DNA of 45,193 nt from Alistipes sp. (GCA_017399485.1 JAFQCA010000011.1:1-45193), one strand, 5' to 3'; numbered from the stretch's first letter, positions 17,751 through 26,190 are shown. The notes: generated from the sequence alone by a model not told the origin. Numbers and translations: made by a program.

Positions 17751-18089
17751 TTATTTTGAATTTAACGTTTTAATCTTTGTGTAATATAAATGTCGCAAAG
17801 CGGCTATGGGGTGATAGAAAATCATTCGTGGGCCTGCATATCGCATCACTCGACGAATCTTTTCGCGCATCGCAGGAGTGTAGCAGTGCGTTGTACATTG
17901 CGAACAAAAAGTTTTGTTCTCTTTGTAAGGACAATGGTCGCTGCGCTGAATGGCATAATCGGCCAATGCCCGACATTCGTTACATAGAGTCTTTGTATTG
18001 TGATAATGACGGCAATAGATTGCTATCATATCGCATACAACACGCTTCTCGCGCTCTGTTTTGCGAAGAGTCTTTCTATCTTTATCCAT
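17751..18089 (-). CDS. YgbA family (nitrous oxide-stimulated promoter) protein
   Basis: A 112-residue cysteine-rich cytosolic protein. It has the family pattern: [60 protein letters not shown] and a final [14 protein letters not shown]. In E. coli, ygbA is induced by nitric oxide and supports recovery from it; the biochemical role is not known. The clustered cysteines suggest metal or Fe-S binding. The start at 18089 is preferred over the ATG at 18134 because a good -7 box (18102-18109) lies between them. It overlaps nothing and ends 7 bases before glyA. Confidence 0.88.
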   Translation of the reverse strand: MDKDRKTLRKTEREKRVVCDMIAIYCRHYHNTKTLCNECRALADYAIQRSDHCPYKENKTFCSQCTTHCYTPAMREKIRRVMRYAGPRMIFYHPIAALRHLYYTKIKTLNSK

Positions 18090-18101
18090 AAATTGCGTCC
18101 G

Positions 18102-18135
18102 CAAATATAGAAAAACATATTGAGATAAATTCAAA
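18102..18135 (-). promoter_or_regulatory. Promoter of the ygbA-like/glyA transcript
   Basis: On the minus strand TTTG (18135-18132) is followed after 22 bases by TATATTTG (18109-18102), a perfect TAnnTTTG box. Transcription would start near 18096, only a few bases before the ATG at 18089. A 6-base inverted repeat TTCAAC-N7-GTTGAA lies further upstream at 18161-18179 and may be an operator. Confidence 0.55.
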
Positions 18136-18393
18136 ATTCAAAACTCAAAATTCACATTTTTTCAACACTCTCGGTTGAATGGGCGTTTGGAAATGTGTCG
18201 CAATAGAAAAAGATTATTAAAATGATTTTTTAGAGGCGAGTATGATGTGTGTATCATAATTTATAATGGTGTACAATGGAATAATTTATCCAAAATACTA
18301 TAAATTAATATTTTAACTCCATAAAAGACGGGGTTGATAGATAATTATTAAAAAAAATCTATATCAAAATATATAGTTTGAAAATCATAAGAG
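18136..18393. other. AT-rich gap between the ygbA-like gene and the rhamnose operon
   Basis: No coding sequence is seen. The stretch holds a CAAAATT-type low-complexity tract (18130-18153), the inverted repeat TTCAAC-N7-GTTGAA (18161-18179), the palindrome TATGAT-N6-ATCATA (18241-18258), and two GTGTA half-sites 20 bases apart (18249-18253 and 18269-18273). The last could be an AraC-type regulator site for the rha operon. These are sequence patterns only. Confidence 0.4.
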
Positions 18394-18427
18394 GTTGTGC
18401 GGAATAGAAAATAATGATGTAAATTTG
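18394..18427 (+). promoter_or_regulatory. Promoter of the rhamnose operon
   Basis: TAAATTTG at 18420-18427 is a perfect Bacteroidota -7 box. The upstream element GTTG (18394-18397) is 22 bases away and one base off TTTG, which suits an activator-dependent promoter. The leader before rhaB would be about 24 bases. Confidence 0.5.
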
Positions 18428-18457
18428 TACAACTGAAACTATAAAATTACTACAACA

Positions 18458-19927
18458 ATGGCTATACATAATTTTGCGGCTATCGATTTAGGAGCATCGA
18501 GTGGTCGCGTAATTCTGGCAACAACCTCTGAGGGTAAAATCAACCTGGAGGAGATTCATCGCTTTTCGGACCCTATAATCGAGATGCAAGGTCATTTCTA
18601 TTGGGATTTTCCTGCTATATATAAATCTGTGGTTGAAGGCTTGGCAAAGATTGCAGAGCGCGGTGTGGAGATTCAGGCAATAGGTATTGATACTTGGGGT
18701 GTCGATTTTGCGCTATTTGGCGAGGATGGTGCTTTGTTGCGTCTGCCCTACTGTTATCGTGACCCACACACCGTAGGCGCGCCAGAGAAACTATTTGAGC
18801 GTATGCCTCGTAAGGTGTTGTACGATAAGACGGGTATTCAGATTATGAATTTCAACTCTGTATTCCAATTTGACACTCTGCGTCGTAATAATTGTTCGGC
18901 ATTGGCTGCTGCGAAGAAGATTTTATTTATTCCCGATGCATTGGCATATCTGCTGACGGGCGAAATGATTACAGAATATACAATCGCTTCGACTGCACAG
19001 ATGATTGACCCGCGTACAAAAGAGTGGGATGCCGATATTTTGGCATTGCTGGGACTCAAGGCTGAGGATTTTGGAAAGATGACTATGCCCGGCGAGAAGA
19101 TTGGAGTCTTGACCGAAGAGGTGCAGCGTTTGACCGGATTGGGAGCAGTACCCGTCGTGGCGGTAGCAAGTCACGATACAGGCTCGGCTGTGGCTGCCGT
19201 ACCGATGGAGGACGAGAAATCGGCCTATTTGAGTTCGGGGACGTGGTCATTGATGGGTATAGAGTCACAAGAGCCTATAATATCGGACAAGAGTTTTGAA
19301 TTGAACTTTACAAACGAGGGCGGTATTGAGGGAACCATCCGAGTGTTGAAAAATATTTGTGGAATGTGGCTTTTGGAGCGTTGTCGTGCAGAGTGGCCTC
19401 AGATGGGCTACGGCGAGTTGATTGCATCGGCAGAAAAAGAGGAGGCATTCCGCTCGTTGATTAATCCTGATGCCACTTGCTTTGCCAATCCGCAGTCGAT
19501 GACGGAGGCTATCAAGGCGTATTGTGTAGCGACAGGACAGCCCGCGCCAGAAAACATTGGACAATATGTACGTTGTATTTTTGAGTCGCTGGCATTGCGC
19601 TACCGTCAGGTGGTTGAGATGTTGAGAGAGTTGTCGCCCGTGGCAATCGAGCGATTGTACGTTATAGGCGGTGGCGCCCGCAACGAGATGCTCAACCAAT
19701 GTACGGCAAATGCCATAGGTATTCCCGTTGTAACGGGCTCATCGGAATCGACGGCGATAGGTAATGTGATGATGCAGGCCAAATGGGCCGGCGTTGTGGC
19801 TACGATAGACGAAATGCGAGCAATGATACGTTCATCGTTGGACGACAGCAAGCGTTATGAGCCTCAGGATAACAAGTTATGGAGCGAGGCTTACGAAAAG
19901 TATTTGAGTGTATATAAAGAGATGTAA
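18458..19927 (+). CDS. rhaB: Rhamnulokinase
   Basis: Phosphorylates L-rhamnulose to rhamnulose-1-phosphate with ATP. It is a 489-residue FGGY-family kinase with both actin-like domains: AAIDLGASSGRVIL at 7-20 (phosphate 1 loop), GIDTWGVDFALFG with the catalytic base Asp, SHDTGSAVAAVP near 240, YLSSGTWSLMG, and the adenosine loop YVIGGGARNEMLNQCTANAIG near 402. First gene of the operon; 42 bases before rhaA. The same gene is called rhaK in Bacteroides thetaiotaomicron. Confidence 0.96.
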   Translation: MAIHNFAAIDLGASSGRVILATTSEGKINLEEIHRFSDPIIEMQGHFYWDFPAIYKSVVEGLAKIAERGVEIQAIGIDTWGVDFALFGEDGALLRLPYCYRDPHTVGAPEKLFERMPRKVLYDKTGIQIMNFNSVFQFDTLRRNNCSALAAAKKILFIPDALAYLLTGEMITEYTIASTAQMIDPRTKEWDADILALLGLKAEDFGKMTMPGEKIGVLTEEVQRLTGLGAVPVVAVASHDTGSAVAAVPMEDEKSAYLSSGTWSLMGIESQEPIISDKSFELNFTNEGGIEGTIRVLKNICGMWLLERCRAEWPQMGYGELIASAEKEEAFRSLINPDATCFANPQSMTEAIKAYCVATGQPAPENIGQYVRCIFESLALRYRQVVEMLRELSPVAIERLYVIGGGARNEMLNQCTANAIGIPVVTGSSESTAIGNVMMQAKWAGVVATIDEMRAMIRSSLDDSKRYEPQDNKLWSEAYEKYLSVYKEM

Positions 19928-19969
19928 ATATCTAAAACGAATTAATAATAATTAAAAATTAAACAGATT

Positions 19970-21226
19970 ATGAAAAAAGAATTAGTAGAAAAGGCTTATG
20001 AGATAGCCAAAGAGCGTTATGCTGCAATTGGAGTTGATGTGGATGCTGCATTGGAGACATTGCAGAACGTACAGTTGTCATTGCACTGCTGGCAGGCTGA
20101 TGATGTAAGCGGTTTTGAGGATGCAGGCGAATTGACAGGCGGTATTCAGGCTACAGGTAATTATCCTGGCAAGGCTCGCTCAATCGAGGAGTTGCAGGCT
20201 GATATTGAGAAGGTCGTATCGTTGCTTCCCGGTAAGCACCGTTTGAGTCTTCACGCAAGTTATGCCGACTTCCGCGAGACAGGCCCCGCAGACCGCGACG
20301 AGTTGGAGCCCAAGCACTTTGAGAGTTGGATGCAGTGGGCTGAGAAGAATGGTATGAAGTTGGACTTCAACTCTACATCATTCTCACACCCCAAGAGCGA
20401 GGATTTGACATTGGCAAGCCCGAAGGAGGATATTCGTAAATTCTGGGTTGAGCACACAAAGCGTTGCCGCGCTATTGCTGACGAGATGGGACGCCGTCAG
20501 GGAGACCCCGCGATGTTGAACATTTGGGTACACGATGGCTCAAAGGATATCACAGTCAATCGTATGAAGTATCGCGCGATTTTGAAGAAGTCGTTGGATG
20601 AGATTCTGGAGCAGAAGTATGAGTGGATGCGCGACAGCGTTGAGTCGAAGGTATTTGGTATCGGTCTGGAGAGTTATACAGTTGGTAGCAACGATTTCTA
20701 TACTGCTTATGCTGCACAGAAGAATATGATGGTGACATTGGATACAGGTCACTTCCACCCCACAGAGTCAATCGCCGACAAGATGTCATCGCTCTTGTTG
20801 TTCACTCCTGAGGTGATGTTGCACGTCAGCCGCCCCGTACGTTGGGACTCTGACCACGTTACAATCATCAATGACGAGACTTTGGATTTGACAAAGGAGA
20901 TTGTACGTTGCGACGCATTGGGCCGTGTACACATCGGTTTGGATTATTTCGATGCTTCAATCAATCGTATCGGTGCTTATGTAATTGGCGCTCGCGCTAC
21001 ACAGAAGTGCTTGTTGCAGGCATTGTTGGAGCCTTTGACTACATTGCGTCAGTATGAGGCTGAGGGTAAGGGCTTCGAGCGTTTGGCATTGCTGGAGGAG
21101 TGCAAGTCATTGCCTTGGAACGCTGTATGGGATATGTTCTGCTTGAAGAACAACGTTCCCGTTGGCGAGGAGTTTATCGCCGACATTCAGAAATATGAGG
21201 AGGAAGTAACATCTAAACGCTGCTAA
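19970..21226 (+). CDS. rhaA: L-rhamnose isomerase
   Basis: Interconverts L-rhamnose and L-rhamnulose with divalent metal ions. The 418-residue length equals that of E. coli RhaA (about 419). The TIM-barrel metal site is spread over LHASYADF (His near 87), LNIWVHDGSKD, GIGLESYTVG, TLDTGHFHPTES and the C-terminal HIGLDYFDAS segment. It lies 2 bases before the reductase gene, so translation is probably coupled. Codon choice (CGT, AAC, ATC, TTC rich) suggests high expression when induced. Called rhaI in Bacteroides. Confidence 0.97.
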   Translation: MKKELVEKAYEIAKERYAAIGVDVDAALETLQNVQLSLHCWQADDVSGFEDAGELTGGIQATGNYPGKARSIEELQADIEKVVSLLPGKHRLSLHASYADFRETGPADRDELEPKHFESWMQWAEKNGMKLDFNSTSFSHPKSEDLTLASPKEDIRKFWVEHTKRCRAIADEMGRRQGDPAMLNIWVHDGSKDITVNRMKYRAILKKSLDEILEQKYEWMRDSVESKVFGIGLESYTVGSNDFYTAYAAQKNMMVTLDTGHFHPTESIADKMSSLLLFTPEVMLHVSRPVRWDSDHVTIINDETLDLTKEIVRCDALGRVHIGLDYFDASINRIGAYVIGARATQKCLLQALLEPLTTLRQYEAEGKGFERLALLEECKSLPWNAVWDMFCLKNNVPVGEEFIADIQKYEEEVTSKRC

Positions 21227-21228
21227 TT

Positions 21229-22386
21229 ATGTATAGAATAGTTTTGAACGAGACCTCGTATTTTGGCGCAGGTTGTCGCTCGGTGATTGCCGAGGAGGTT
21301 AAAAAACGTGGATATAAGAAGGCTTTCTTTGTAACAGACAAGGACCTTATCAAGTTTGGTGTTGCCGAGAAGATTGAGGAGGTTTTGCGTGGTGCAGATA
21401 TCCCCTATGAGATTTACAGCGATGTAAAGGCCAACCCCACTATTGGTAATGTTCAGCGCGGTGTGGAGGCTTACAAGGCTTCAGGCGCAGATTTTATCAT
21501 TGCTTTGGGTGGTGGCTCGTCAATCGACACTGCGAAGGCTGTGGGTATTATTGTAAACAACCCTGAATTTGCTGATGTGCGCTCATTGGAGGGCGTTGCT
21601 CCGACAAAGAATCGCGCAGTTCCTACATTCGCAATTCCGACAACGGCAGGTACTGCAGCCGAGGTGACAATCAACTACGTAATCACCGACGAGGAGGCGA
21701 AGAAGAAGATGGTATGCGTAGACCCCAACGATATTCCGATGTGCTCGGTAATCGATTGTGAGTTGATGTACTCTATGCCTAAAGGCTTGACTGCCGCTAC
21801 AGGTATGGATGCCTTGACGCACGCTATTGAGAGTTTCATTACACCCGGTGCGTGGACTATGAGTGATATGTTTGAGACAAAGGCTATCGAACTTGTTGCA
21901 AAGCACCTGAAGAATGCTGTCGATAATGGCAAGGATGAGGTGGCTCGCGCAGGTATGGCCGAGGCTCAATATATTGCAGGTATGGGATTCTCTAACGTTG
22001 GTTTGGGTATTGTTCACTCGATGGCTCACCCGCTTGGAGCATTCTACGATACTCCGCACGGCGTGGCTAATGCATTGCTGTTGCCTTACGTTATGGAGTA
22101 CAATGCCGACTCTCCTGCTCGCGCTAAATATATCGAAATTGCAAAGGCTATGGGTGTAAATACCGAAGGTATGACTATCGATGAGGGTGTGGAGGCTGCT
22201 ATTGGCGCAGTGAAGTCACTCTCGCTCAGCATCGGCATCCCGCAGCACTTGTGCGAGATAGGTGTTAAGAAAGAGGATATTCCTGCGTTGGCTGTTGCTG
22301 CATTCAATGATGTATGTACAGGTGGTAATCCACGTCCTACATCAGTGGAGGATATTGCTAAGTTGTATGAAATTGCATACGAATAA
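21229..22386 (+). CDS. fucO: Lactaldehyde reductase (iron-containing alcohol dehydrogenase)
   Basis: Reduces L-lactaldehyde, the product of rhamnulose-1-phosphate cleavage, to L-1,2-propanediol with NADH. It is a 385-residue group III dehydrogenase: NAD loop ALGGGSSIDTAKAVG near 86-100, TTAGTAAEVT near 140, DALTHAIESF near 194, and iron ligands in HSMAHPLGAFYDTPHGVANALLLPYVM near 263-289. Placement inside the rha operon supports the lactaldehyde role (rhaO in Bacteroides) rather than fucose use; no fucose genes are present here. Confidence 0.93.
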   Translation: MYRIVLNETSYFGAGCRSVIAEEVKKRGYKKAFFVTDKDLIKFGVAEKIEEVLRGADIPYEIYSDVKANPTIGNVQRGVEAYKASGADFIIALGGGSSIDTAKAVGIIVNNPEFADVRSLEGVAPTKNRAVPTFAIPTTAGTAAEVTINYVITDEEAKKKMVCVDPNDIPMCSVIDCELMYSMPKGLTAATGMDALTHAIESFITPGAWTMSDMFETKAIELVAKHLKNAVDNGKDEVARAGMAEAQYIAGMGFSNVGLGIVHSMAHPLGAFYDTPHGVANALLLPYVMEYNADSPARAKYIEIAKAMGVNTEGMTIDEGVEAAIGAVKSLSLSIGIPQHLCEIGVKKEDIPALAVAAFNDVCTGGNPRPTSVEDIAKLYEIAYE

Positions 22387-22391
22387 AGATT

Positions 22392-23429
22392 ATGGATATA
22401 GTTATTGGTTTATTAATAATTGCTGTGGGTGCGTTCTGCCAATCGAGCAGTTATGTACCTATCAATAAGGTTAAGCAGTGGAGTTGGGAGTCGTATTGGC
22501 TTGTGCAAGGTGTATTTGCGTGGCTGGTATTCCCGATTTTGGGTGCGATGCTTGCAGTGCCTGCAGGACACAGTTTATTTGAATTGTTTACTGCGGAGAG
22601 TAGTTTCAACGTTTGGATGACTGTTCTGTTTGGTGTACTGTGGGGTGTTGGAGGTTTGACATTCGGTCTTTCGATGCGTTATCTTGGTGTAGCGCTTGGA
22701 CAATCGATTGCACTCGGAACGTGTGCCGGATTAGGTACCGTGATGGGCCCCGTGTTGCTTAACATATTCTTCCCCGAATTAGATGCATTGAGTTCGCTGA
22801 CATTTGCTGTAATTATGGGCGTAGCCGTAACATTGTTGGGTATTGCCGTTATTGGCGTTGCCGGCTCAATGAAGGCCGCGTCATTGTCGGAAGAGGAGAA
22901 AAAGGCCGCTGTAAAGGACTTTAATTTCCCGAAGGGCCTGACAATCGCCTTGTTGGCAGGTTTTATGAGCGGATGCTTTAATGTAGGATTGGAATTTGGT
23001 AAGGATATCAATTTTGGAGACCTTACTCCCGATATGTATAAGACTCTGCCCGCAACGCTGCTCGTGACGATTGGCGGTTTTGTTACCAATGCCATCTACT
23101 GTCTGTATCAGAATTCAAAGAACAAGACTTGGAGTGATTACAAGAATGGCGGCGTATGGGGTAACAATCTGTTGTTCTGCGCTCTGGCGGGTGTACTTTG
23201 GTACAGCCAATTCTTTGGATTGAGTCTGGGTAAAGGATTCCTTACAGAGTCGCCTACGTTGATGACTTTGGCATTCTGCATACTTATGGCCTTGAATGTC
23301 ACATTCTCTAACGTGTGGGGTATCATTCTCAACGAATGGAAGGGTTGTTCGAAAAAGACTATTGCGGTGCTTATTACGGGTATCTGCATTTTGGTTTTAA
23401 GTTCGTTCTTGCCCGAAATTTTGAAGTAG
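22392..23429 (+). CDS. rhaT: L-rhamnose/proton symporter RhaT
   Basis: A 345-residue inner-membrane protein with ten hydrophobic helices, the length and topology of RhaT of the drug/metabolite transporter superfamily. Signature stretches include GAFCQSSSYVPINKVKQWSWE at the N terminus, WGVGGLTFGLSMRYLGVALGQSIALG, and WGNNLLFCALAGVLWYSQFFGLSLG. It starts 5 bases after the reductase gene. A GC-rich stem-loop follows it before rhaD. Called rhaP in Bacteroides. Confidence 0.95.
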   Translation: MDIVIGLLIIAVGAFCQSSSYVPINKVKQWSWESYWLVQGVFAWLVFPILGAMLAVPAGHSLFELFTAESSFNVWMTVLFGVLWGVGGLTFGLSMRYLGVALGQSIALGTCAGLGTVMGPVLLNIFFPELDALSSLTFAVIMGVAVTLLGIAVIGVAGSMKAASLSEEEKKAAVKDFNFPKGLTIALLAGFMSGCFNVGLEFGKDINFGDLTPDMYKTLPATLLVTIGGFVTNAIYCLYQNSKNKTWSDYKNGGVWGNNLLFCALAGVLWYSQFFGLSLGKGFLTESPTLMTLAFCILMALNVTFSNVWGIILNEWKGCSKKTIAVLITGICILVLSSFLPEILK

Positions 23430-23436
23430 GATTATG

Positions 23437-23460
23437 GGGCGAGGGCGTTGGCTCTCGCCC
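23437..23460 (+). promoter_or_regulatory. Stem-loop between rhaT and rhaD
   Basis: GGGCGAG (23437-23443) pairs perfectly with CTCGCCC (23454-23460) around a ten-base loop. No T tract follows (next bases are TAAATAATAA), so it is not a classic terminator. It may partly stop transcription or protect the upstream mRNA, which would set RhaD below the upstream gene products. Confidence 0.6.
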
Positions 23461-23485
23461 TAAATAATAAATGTAAAGAAAGAAG

Positions 23486-24295
23486 ATGAAATCAATACTT
23501 GAAGGTCGCCCTGCGCTTGAGCGTGAAGTGTGGCAGGTGGCCGAAGTTGCCGGATATTTGTGGCAGAAAGGTTGGGCTGAGCGTAATGGCGGAAATATTA
23601 CTGTAAACGTCACAGAGCATATTGATGACGAGATTCGTCAGATGCCTGCTATAGCCGAGCCTGTTGCTTTGGGGGAGAAACTTGACAATCTAAAGGGTTG
23701 CTATTTCTTCTGCAAGGGTACCAATAAACGTATGCGTGATTTGGCGCGTTGGCCGATGGAGAATGGCTCGTTTATACGCATTACGGATGATTGTGAGCAT
23801 TATGAGATTATCGCCGATGCACCCGTAAAACCTACTTCGGAGTTGCCGTCGCATTTGGCTATGCACAACTATTTATTAGGCAAGGGAGTGCCTTATAAGG
23901 CCGCACTGCATACCCACCCCATCGAGTTGGTAGCAATGTCGCATACCAATAAATTCCTCGAAAAGGATGTATTGACAAATCTGCTATGGAGTATGATTCC
24001 CGAAACAAAGGCATTCTGTCCTCGCGGTTTGGGTATTGTGCCCTATCAGTTGCCGGGTTCGCAGTTGTTGGCTGATGCTACAATCGCTTTGTTGGATGAC
24101 TACGACGTGACGTTATGGGAGAAGCACGGAGTATGCGCCGTAGGTGTGGATATAATGGAGGCGTTTGACCAAGTGGATGTGCTGAATAAATCGGCACAAA
24201 TATACATCAATGCCAAGTCTATGGGATACGAGCCCGACGGAATGTCACAGGAACAGATGCAAGAGATGACCAAGGCATTCAATCTGCCCAAATAA
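23486..24295 (+). CDS. rhaD: Rhamnulose-1-phosphate aldolase
   Basis: A zinc class II aldolase that splits rhamnulose-1-phosphate to dihydroxyacetone phosphate and L-lactaldehyde. The 269-residue length is close to E. coli RhaD (274). Motifs: WAERNGGNITVNV at the N terminus, CKGTNKRMRDL, the zinc motif ALHTHPIELVAMSH near 138-152, and WEKHGVCAVGVDIMEAFD near 212 with the third zinc His. It is the last enzyme gene of the operon, 51 bases before the regulator gene. In Bacteroides this product is named RhaA, which can cause confusion. Confidence 0.96.
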   Translation: MKSILEGRPALEREVWQVAEVAGYLWQKGWAERNGGNITVNVTEHIDDEIRQMPAIAEPVALGEKLDNLKGCYFFCKGTNKRMRDLARWPMENGSFIRITDDCEHYEIIADAPVKPTSELPSHLAMHNYLLGKGVPYKAALHTHPIELVAMSHTNKFLEKDVLTNLLWSMIPETKAFCPRGLGIVPYQLPGSQLLADATIALLDDYDVTLWEKHGVCAVGVDIMEAFDQVDVLNKSAQIYINAKSMGYEPDGMSQEQMQEMTKAFNLPK

Positions 24296-24346
24296 GTTCC
24301 AAATCCACAAGGGAAATTGGTCTATTTGTAGCAAAAGAAGTTTTGT

Positions 24347-25240
24347 ATGAATATTGCGCAATCGTCTGATATTAGATTTCATTACCTTATTGCCAATAAG
24401 GCTGATGAGGAGTATGGTTGTACGGTGAGCGTTGTAGGCTCGCAGACTATATCTCCAGACGAAGATTATCCATCGAAAGAGCATCCTCCGGGTTATCTTT
24501 TCGACCCGGAACGAGGACGTATATTGCAAGAGTATCAACTGCTTTACATCGTTAAAGGACGAGGTGAGTTTGCTAATCAAACAACATCGTACGATATCGT
24601 AAAGGGTACGCTTGTACTGCTACGGCCCGGTGTATGGCATTCGTACAAGCCTTCGAAAAACGAGGGTTGGACGGAGTATTTCATTGGCTTTAGCGGCGAG
24701 ATGGCAGACAAGGCTATAGAGAAATTATTTGCCGAAGATGAGCAGATTTTCAACGTCGGGCTCAAGCAGGAAATGGTCGATTTGTATCAGCGTGCCATAG
24801 AGGTAGCGGCTGAAGACCGCCCTTCTGCACAGCAATTACTATGCGGCATTGTGATGCACCTTTTGGGTAATTTGAGTTATATTGCACATAGCGCCATCAC
24901 GGCAGACCGTATGGACCAGATAATCGAACAGGCTAAGGCGATAATGCAGGAAAAAGCGTCACAAAATATTGATTTGGATATGTTGGCCGAGCAGTTGAAT
25001 GTGAGTTATTCGTGGTTTCGCAAAGTCTTTAGAGAGTACACCGGATATCCGCCTGCAAAATACTTTATGCTGGTGAAATTGCGACGAGCACAATACTTGC
25101 TGGTCAATACGCAGGAGTCTATCAAGGAGATTGCATTCTCGTTGGGATTCAAGTCGCCAGAGCATTTTTACACTACATTCAAGCGTGTGATGGGCTCGAC
25201 GCCAAGCATATATCGCAAATCATCAACGCCTGAAAAATAG
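24347..25240 (+). CDS. rhaR: AraC family regulator of rhamnose use
   Basis: A 297-residue AraC/XylS regulator. The N-terminal cupin (about 40-130, including LLYIVKGRGEFANQT and VLLRPGVWHSYKP) would bind the sugar. Two helix-turn-helix motifs follow at about 195-290: LDMLAEQLNVSYSWFRKVFREYTGYPPAKYF and IKEIAFSLGFKSPEHFYTTFKRVMGSTPSIYR. As the last gene of the rha operon it most likely activates it in response to rhamnose, as RhaR does in B. thetaiotaomicron. The effector is inferred from context. A strong terminator closes the operon. Confidence 0.9.
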   Translation: MNIAQSSDIRFHYLIANKADEEYGCTVSVVGSQTISPDEDYPSKEHPPGYLFDPERGRILQEYQLLYIVKGRGEFANQTTSYDIVKGTLVLLRPGVWHSYKPSKNEGWTEYFIGFSGEMADKAIEKLFAEDEQIFNVGLKQEMVDLYQRAIEVAAEDRPSAQQLLCGIVMHLLGNLSYIAHSAITADRMDQIIEQAKAIMQEKASQNIDLDMLAEQLNVSYSWFRKVFREYTGYPPAKYFMLVKLRRAQYLLVNTQESIKEIAFSLGFKSPEHFYTTFKRVMGSTPSIYRKSSTPEK

Positions 25241-25280
25241 ATACAAAAAGCATTTGGCTACAGAAAAATGCAATAATTGG

Positions 25281-25321
25281 GAGCCTGCCGATATTTTTTA
25301 TTCGCGCAGGCTCTTTTTTTG
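25281..25321 (+). terminator. Intrinsic terminator of the rhamnose operon
   Basis: GAGCCTGC (25281-25288) and GCAGGCTC (25306-25313) form an eight-base perfect stem followed by a run of seven T, 40 bases after the regulator stop codon. Confidence 0.93.
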
Positions 25322-25354
25322 TTGATAATTTAATGCAAAGTGATGAATTATGCG

Positions 25355-25362
25355 TATATTTG
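25355..25362 (+). promoter_or_regulatory. -7 promoter box ahead of the ftsE-like gene
   Basis: TATATTTG fits TAnnTTTG exactly and lies 22 bases before the ATG at 25385. No clear TTTG is found at the proper distance upstream, so the call rests on the -7 box and on its position just after a terminator. Confidence 0.4.
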
Positions 25363-25384
25363 TATGTTGTAGAAATGCAAAAAT

Positions 25385-26116
25385 ATGGAGAGAAATCGCA
25401 AGGTCGTAGAGTTGAGAGGAGTGTCGGTGTATCATACTGACGGAGATTCACATAAGATAAAATCGAGTGACGAATTGGTGTTGTCGGATGTAAATCTGAC
25501 GGTCAATGAGGGCGAAATGGTCTACTTCATCGGACGCGTAGGTAGCGGCAAGAGTTCGCTACTTAAGACTTTGTATGCCGAATTGCAGTTGATGGAGGGT
25601 GAAGGATTCGTTGTGGGTATGAATTTGAGAAGATTACGCCGCCGAGATATCCCCTACCTACGCCGAAGGATGGGTATAGTTTTTCAGGATTATCGTCTGT
25701 TGGATGATAGAAACGTCTTTTACAACCTATATGACGTGATGCGCGCTACGGGTTGGAAGAAGGAGACCGATATACGTCGCAGAATAGGCGAAGTGTTGTC
25801 GTTGGTGGGATTGGATAACAAAGCCTACAAGATGCCGCACGAATTGTCGGGAGGCGAGCAACAGCGCCTTGTTATAGCCCGTTCGCTAATAAACTCTCCA
25901 AAATTATTGTTGGCCGATGAGCCTACGGGAAATTTGGACCCCGTGACGGCAGATGAGATTATGAAACTGTTTTCGACAATTTCAGCACGAGGTTGCGCCA
26001 TAATAATGTCGACTCACAACACTGCTTTAATTGAGCAATATCCCGCACGAACGTTACTGTTCTCAAAGGGTAAAATGACAGAAATCGATATAGAGAGCAG
26101 TTTTGGCAGAGAATAA
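25385..26116 (+). CDS. ftsE: FtsE-like ABC transporter ATP-binding protein
   Basis: A 243-residue stand-alone ABC ATPase of the FtsE/LolD/MacB branch. Walker A is GRVGSGKSS (50-58), the signature LSGGEQQR (154-161), Walker B LLLADEPTGNLDP (174-186) and the switch His in STHN. The Q-loop region VFQDYRLLDDRNVFYNL is the FtsE wording (VFQDxxLLxDRxVxxNV). FtsE works with membrane partner FtsX to activate cell-wall hydrolases at division. No ftsX is nearby; in Bacteroidota the two genes are often apart. A short insertion DGDSHKIKSSDEL (19-31) lies before the Walker A region. Confidence 0.85.
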   Translation: MERNRKVVELRGVSVYHTDGDSHKIKSSDELVLSDVNLTVNEGEMVYFIGRVGSGKSSLLKTLYAELQLMEGEGFVVGMNLRRLRRRDIPYLRRRMGIVFQDYRLLDDRNVFYNLYDVMRATGWKKETDIRRRIGEVLSLVGLDNKAYKMPHELSGGEQQRLVIARSLINSPKLLLADEPTGNLDPVTADEIMKLFSTISARGCAIIMSTHNTALIEQYPARTLLFSKGKMTEIDIESSFGRE

Positions 26117-26158
26117 TCGGGAATAAGCAAAAAAGAGTGGCGAATCTATGATTCGGAA

Positions 26159-26190
26159 TTTGCAAAAACAATAAAAAAACACTATTTTTG
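26159..26190 (+). promoter_or_regulatory. Promoter of gyrB
   Basis: TTTG at 26159-26162 and TATTTTTG at 26183-26190 are separated by 20 bases, a full match to the Bacteroidota consensus. The start site would be near 26197, giving a leader of about 77 bases before the gyrB ATG. Confidence 0.75.

Noticed and set aside
18090..18134. Longer start of the ygbA-like gene at 18134
   Set aside because: A perfect -7 promoter box lies inside the extension, and family alignments begin near MDKDRKT.
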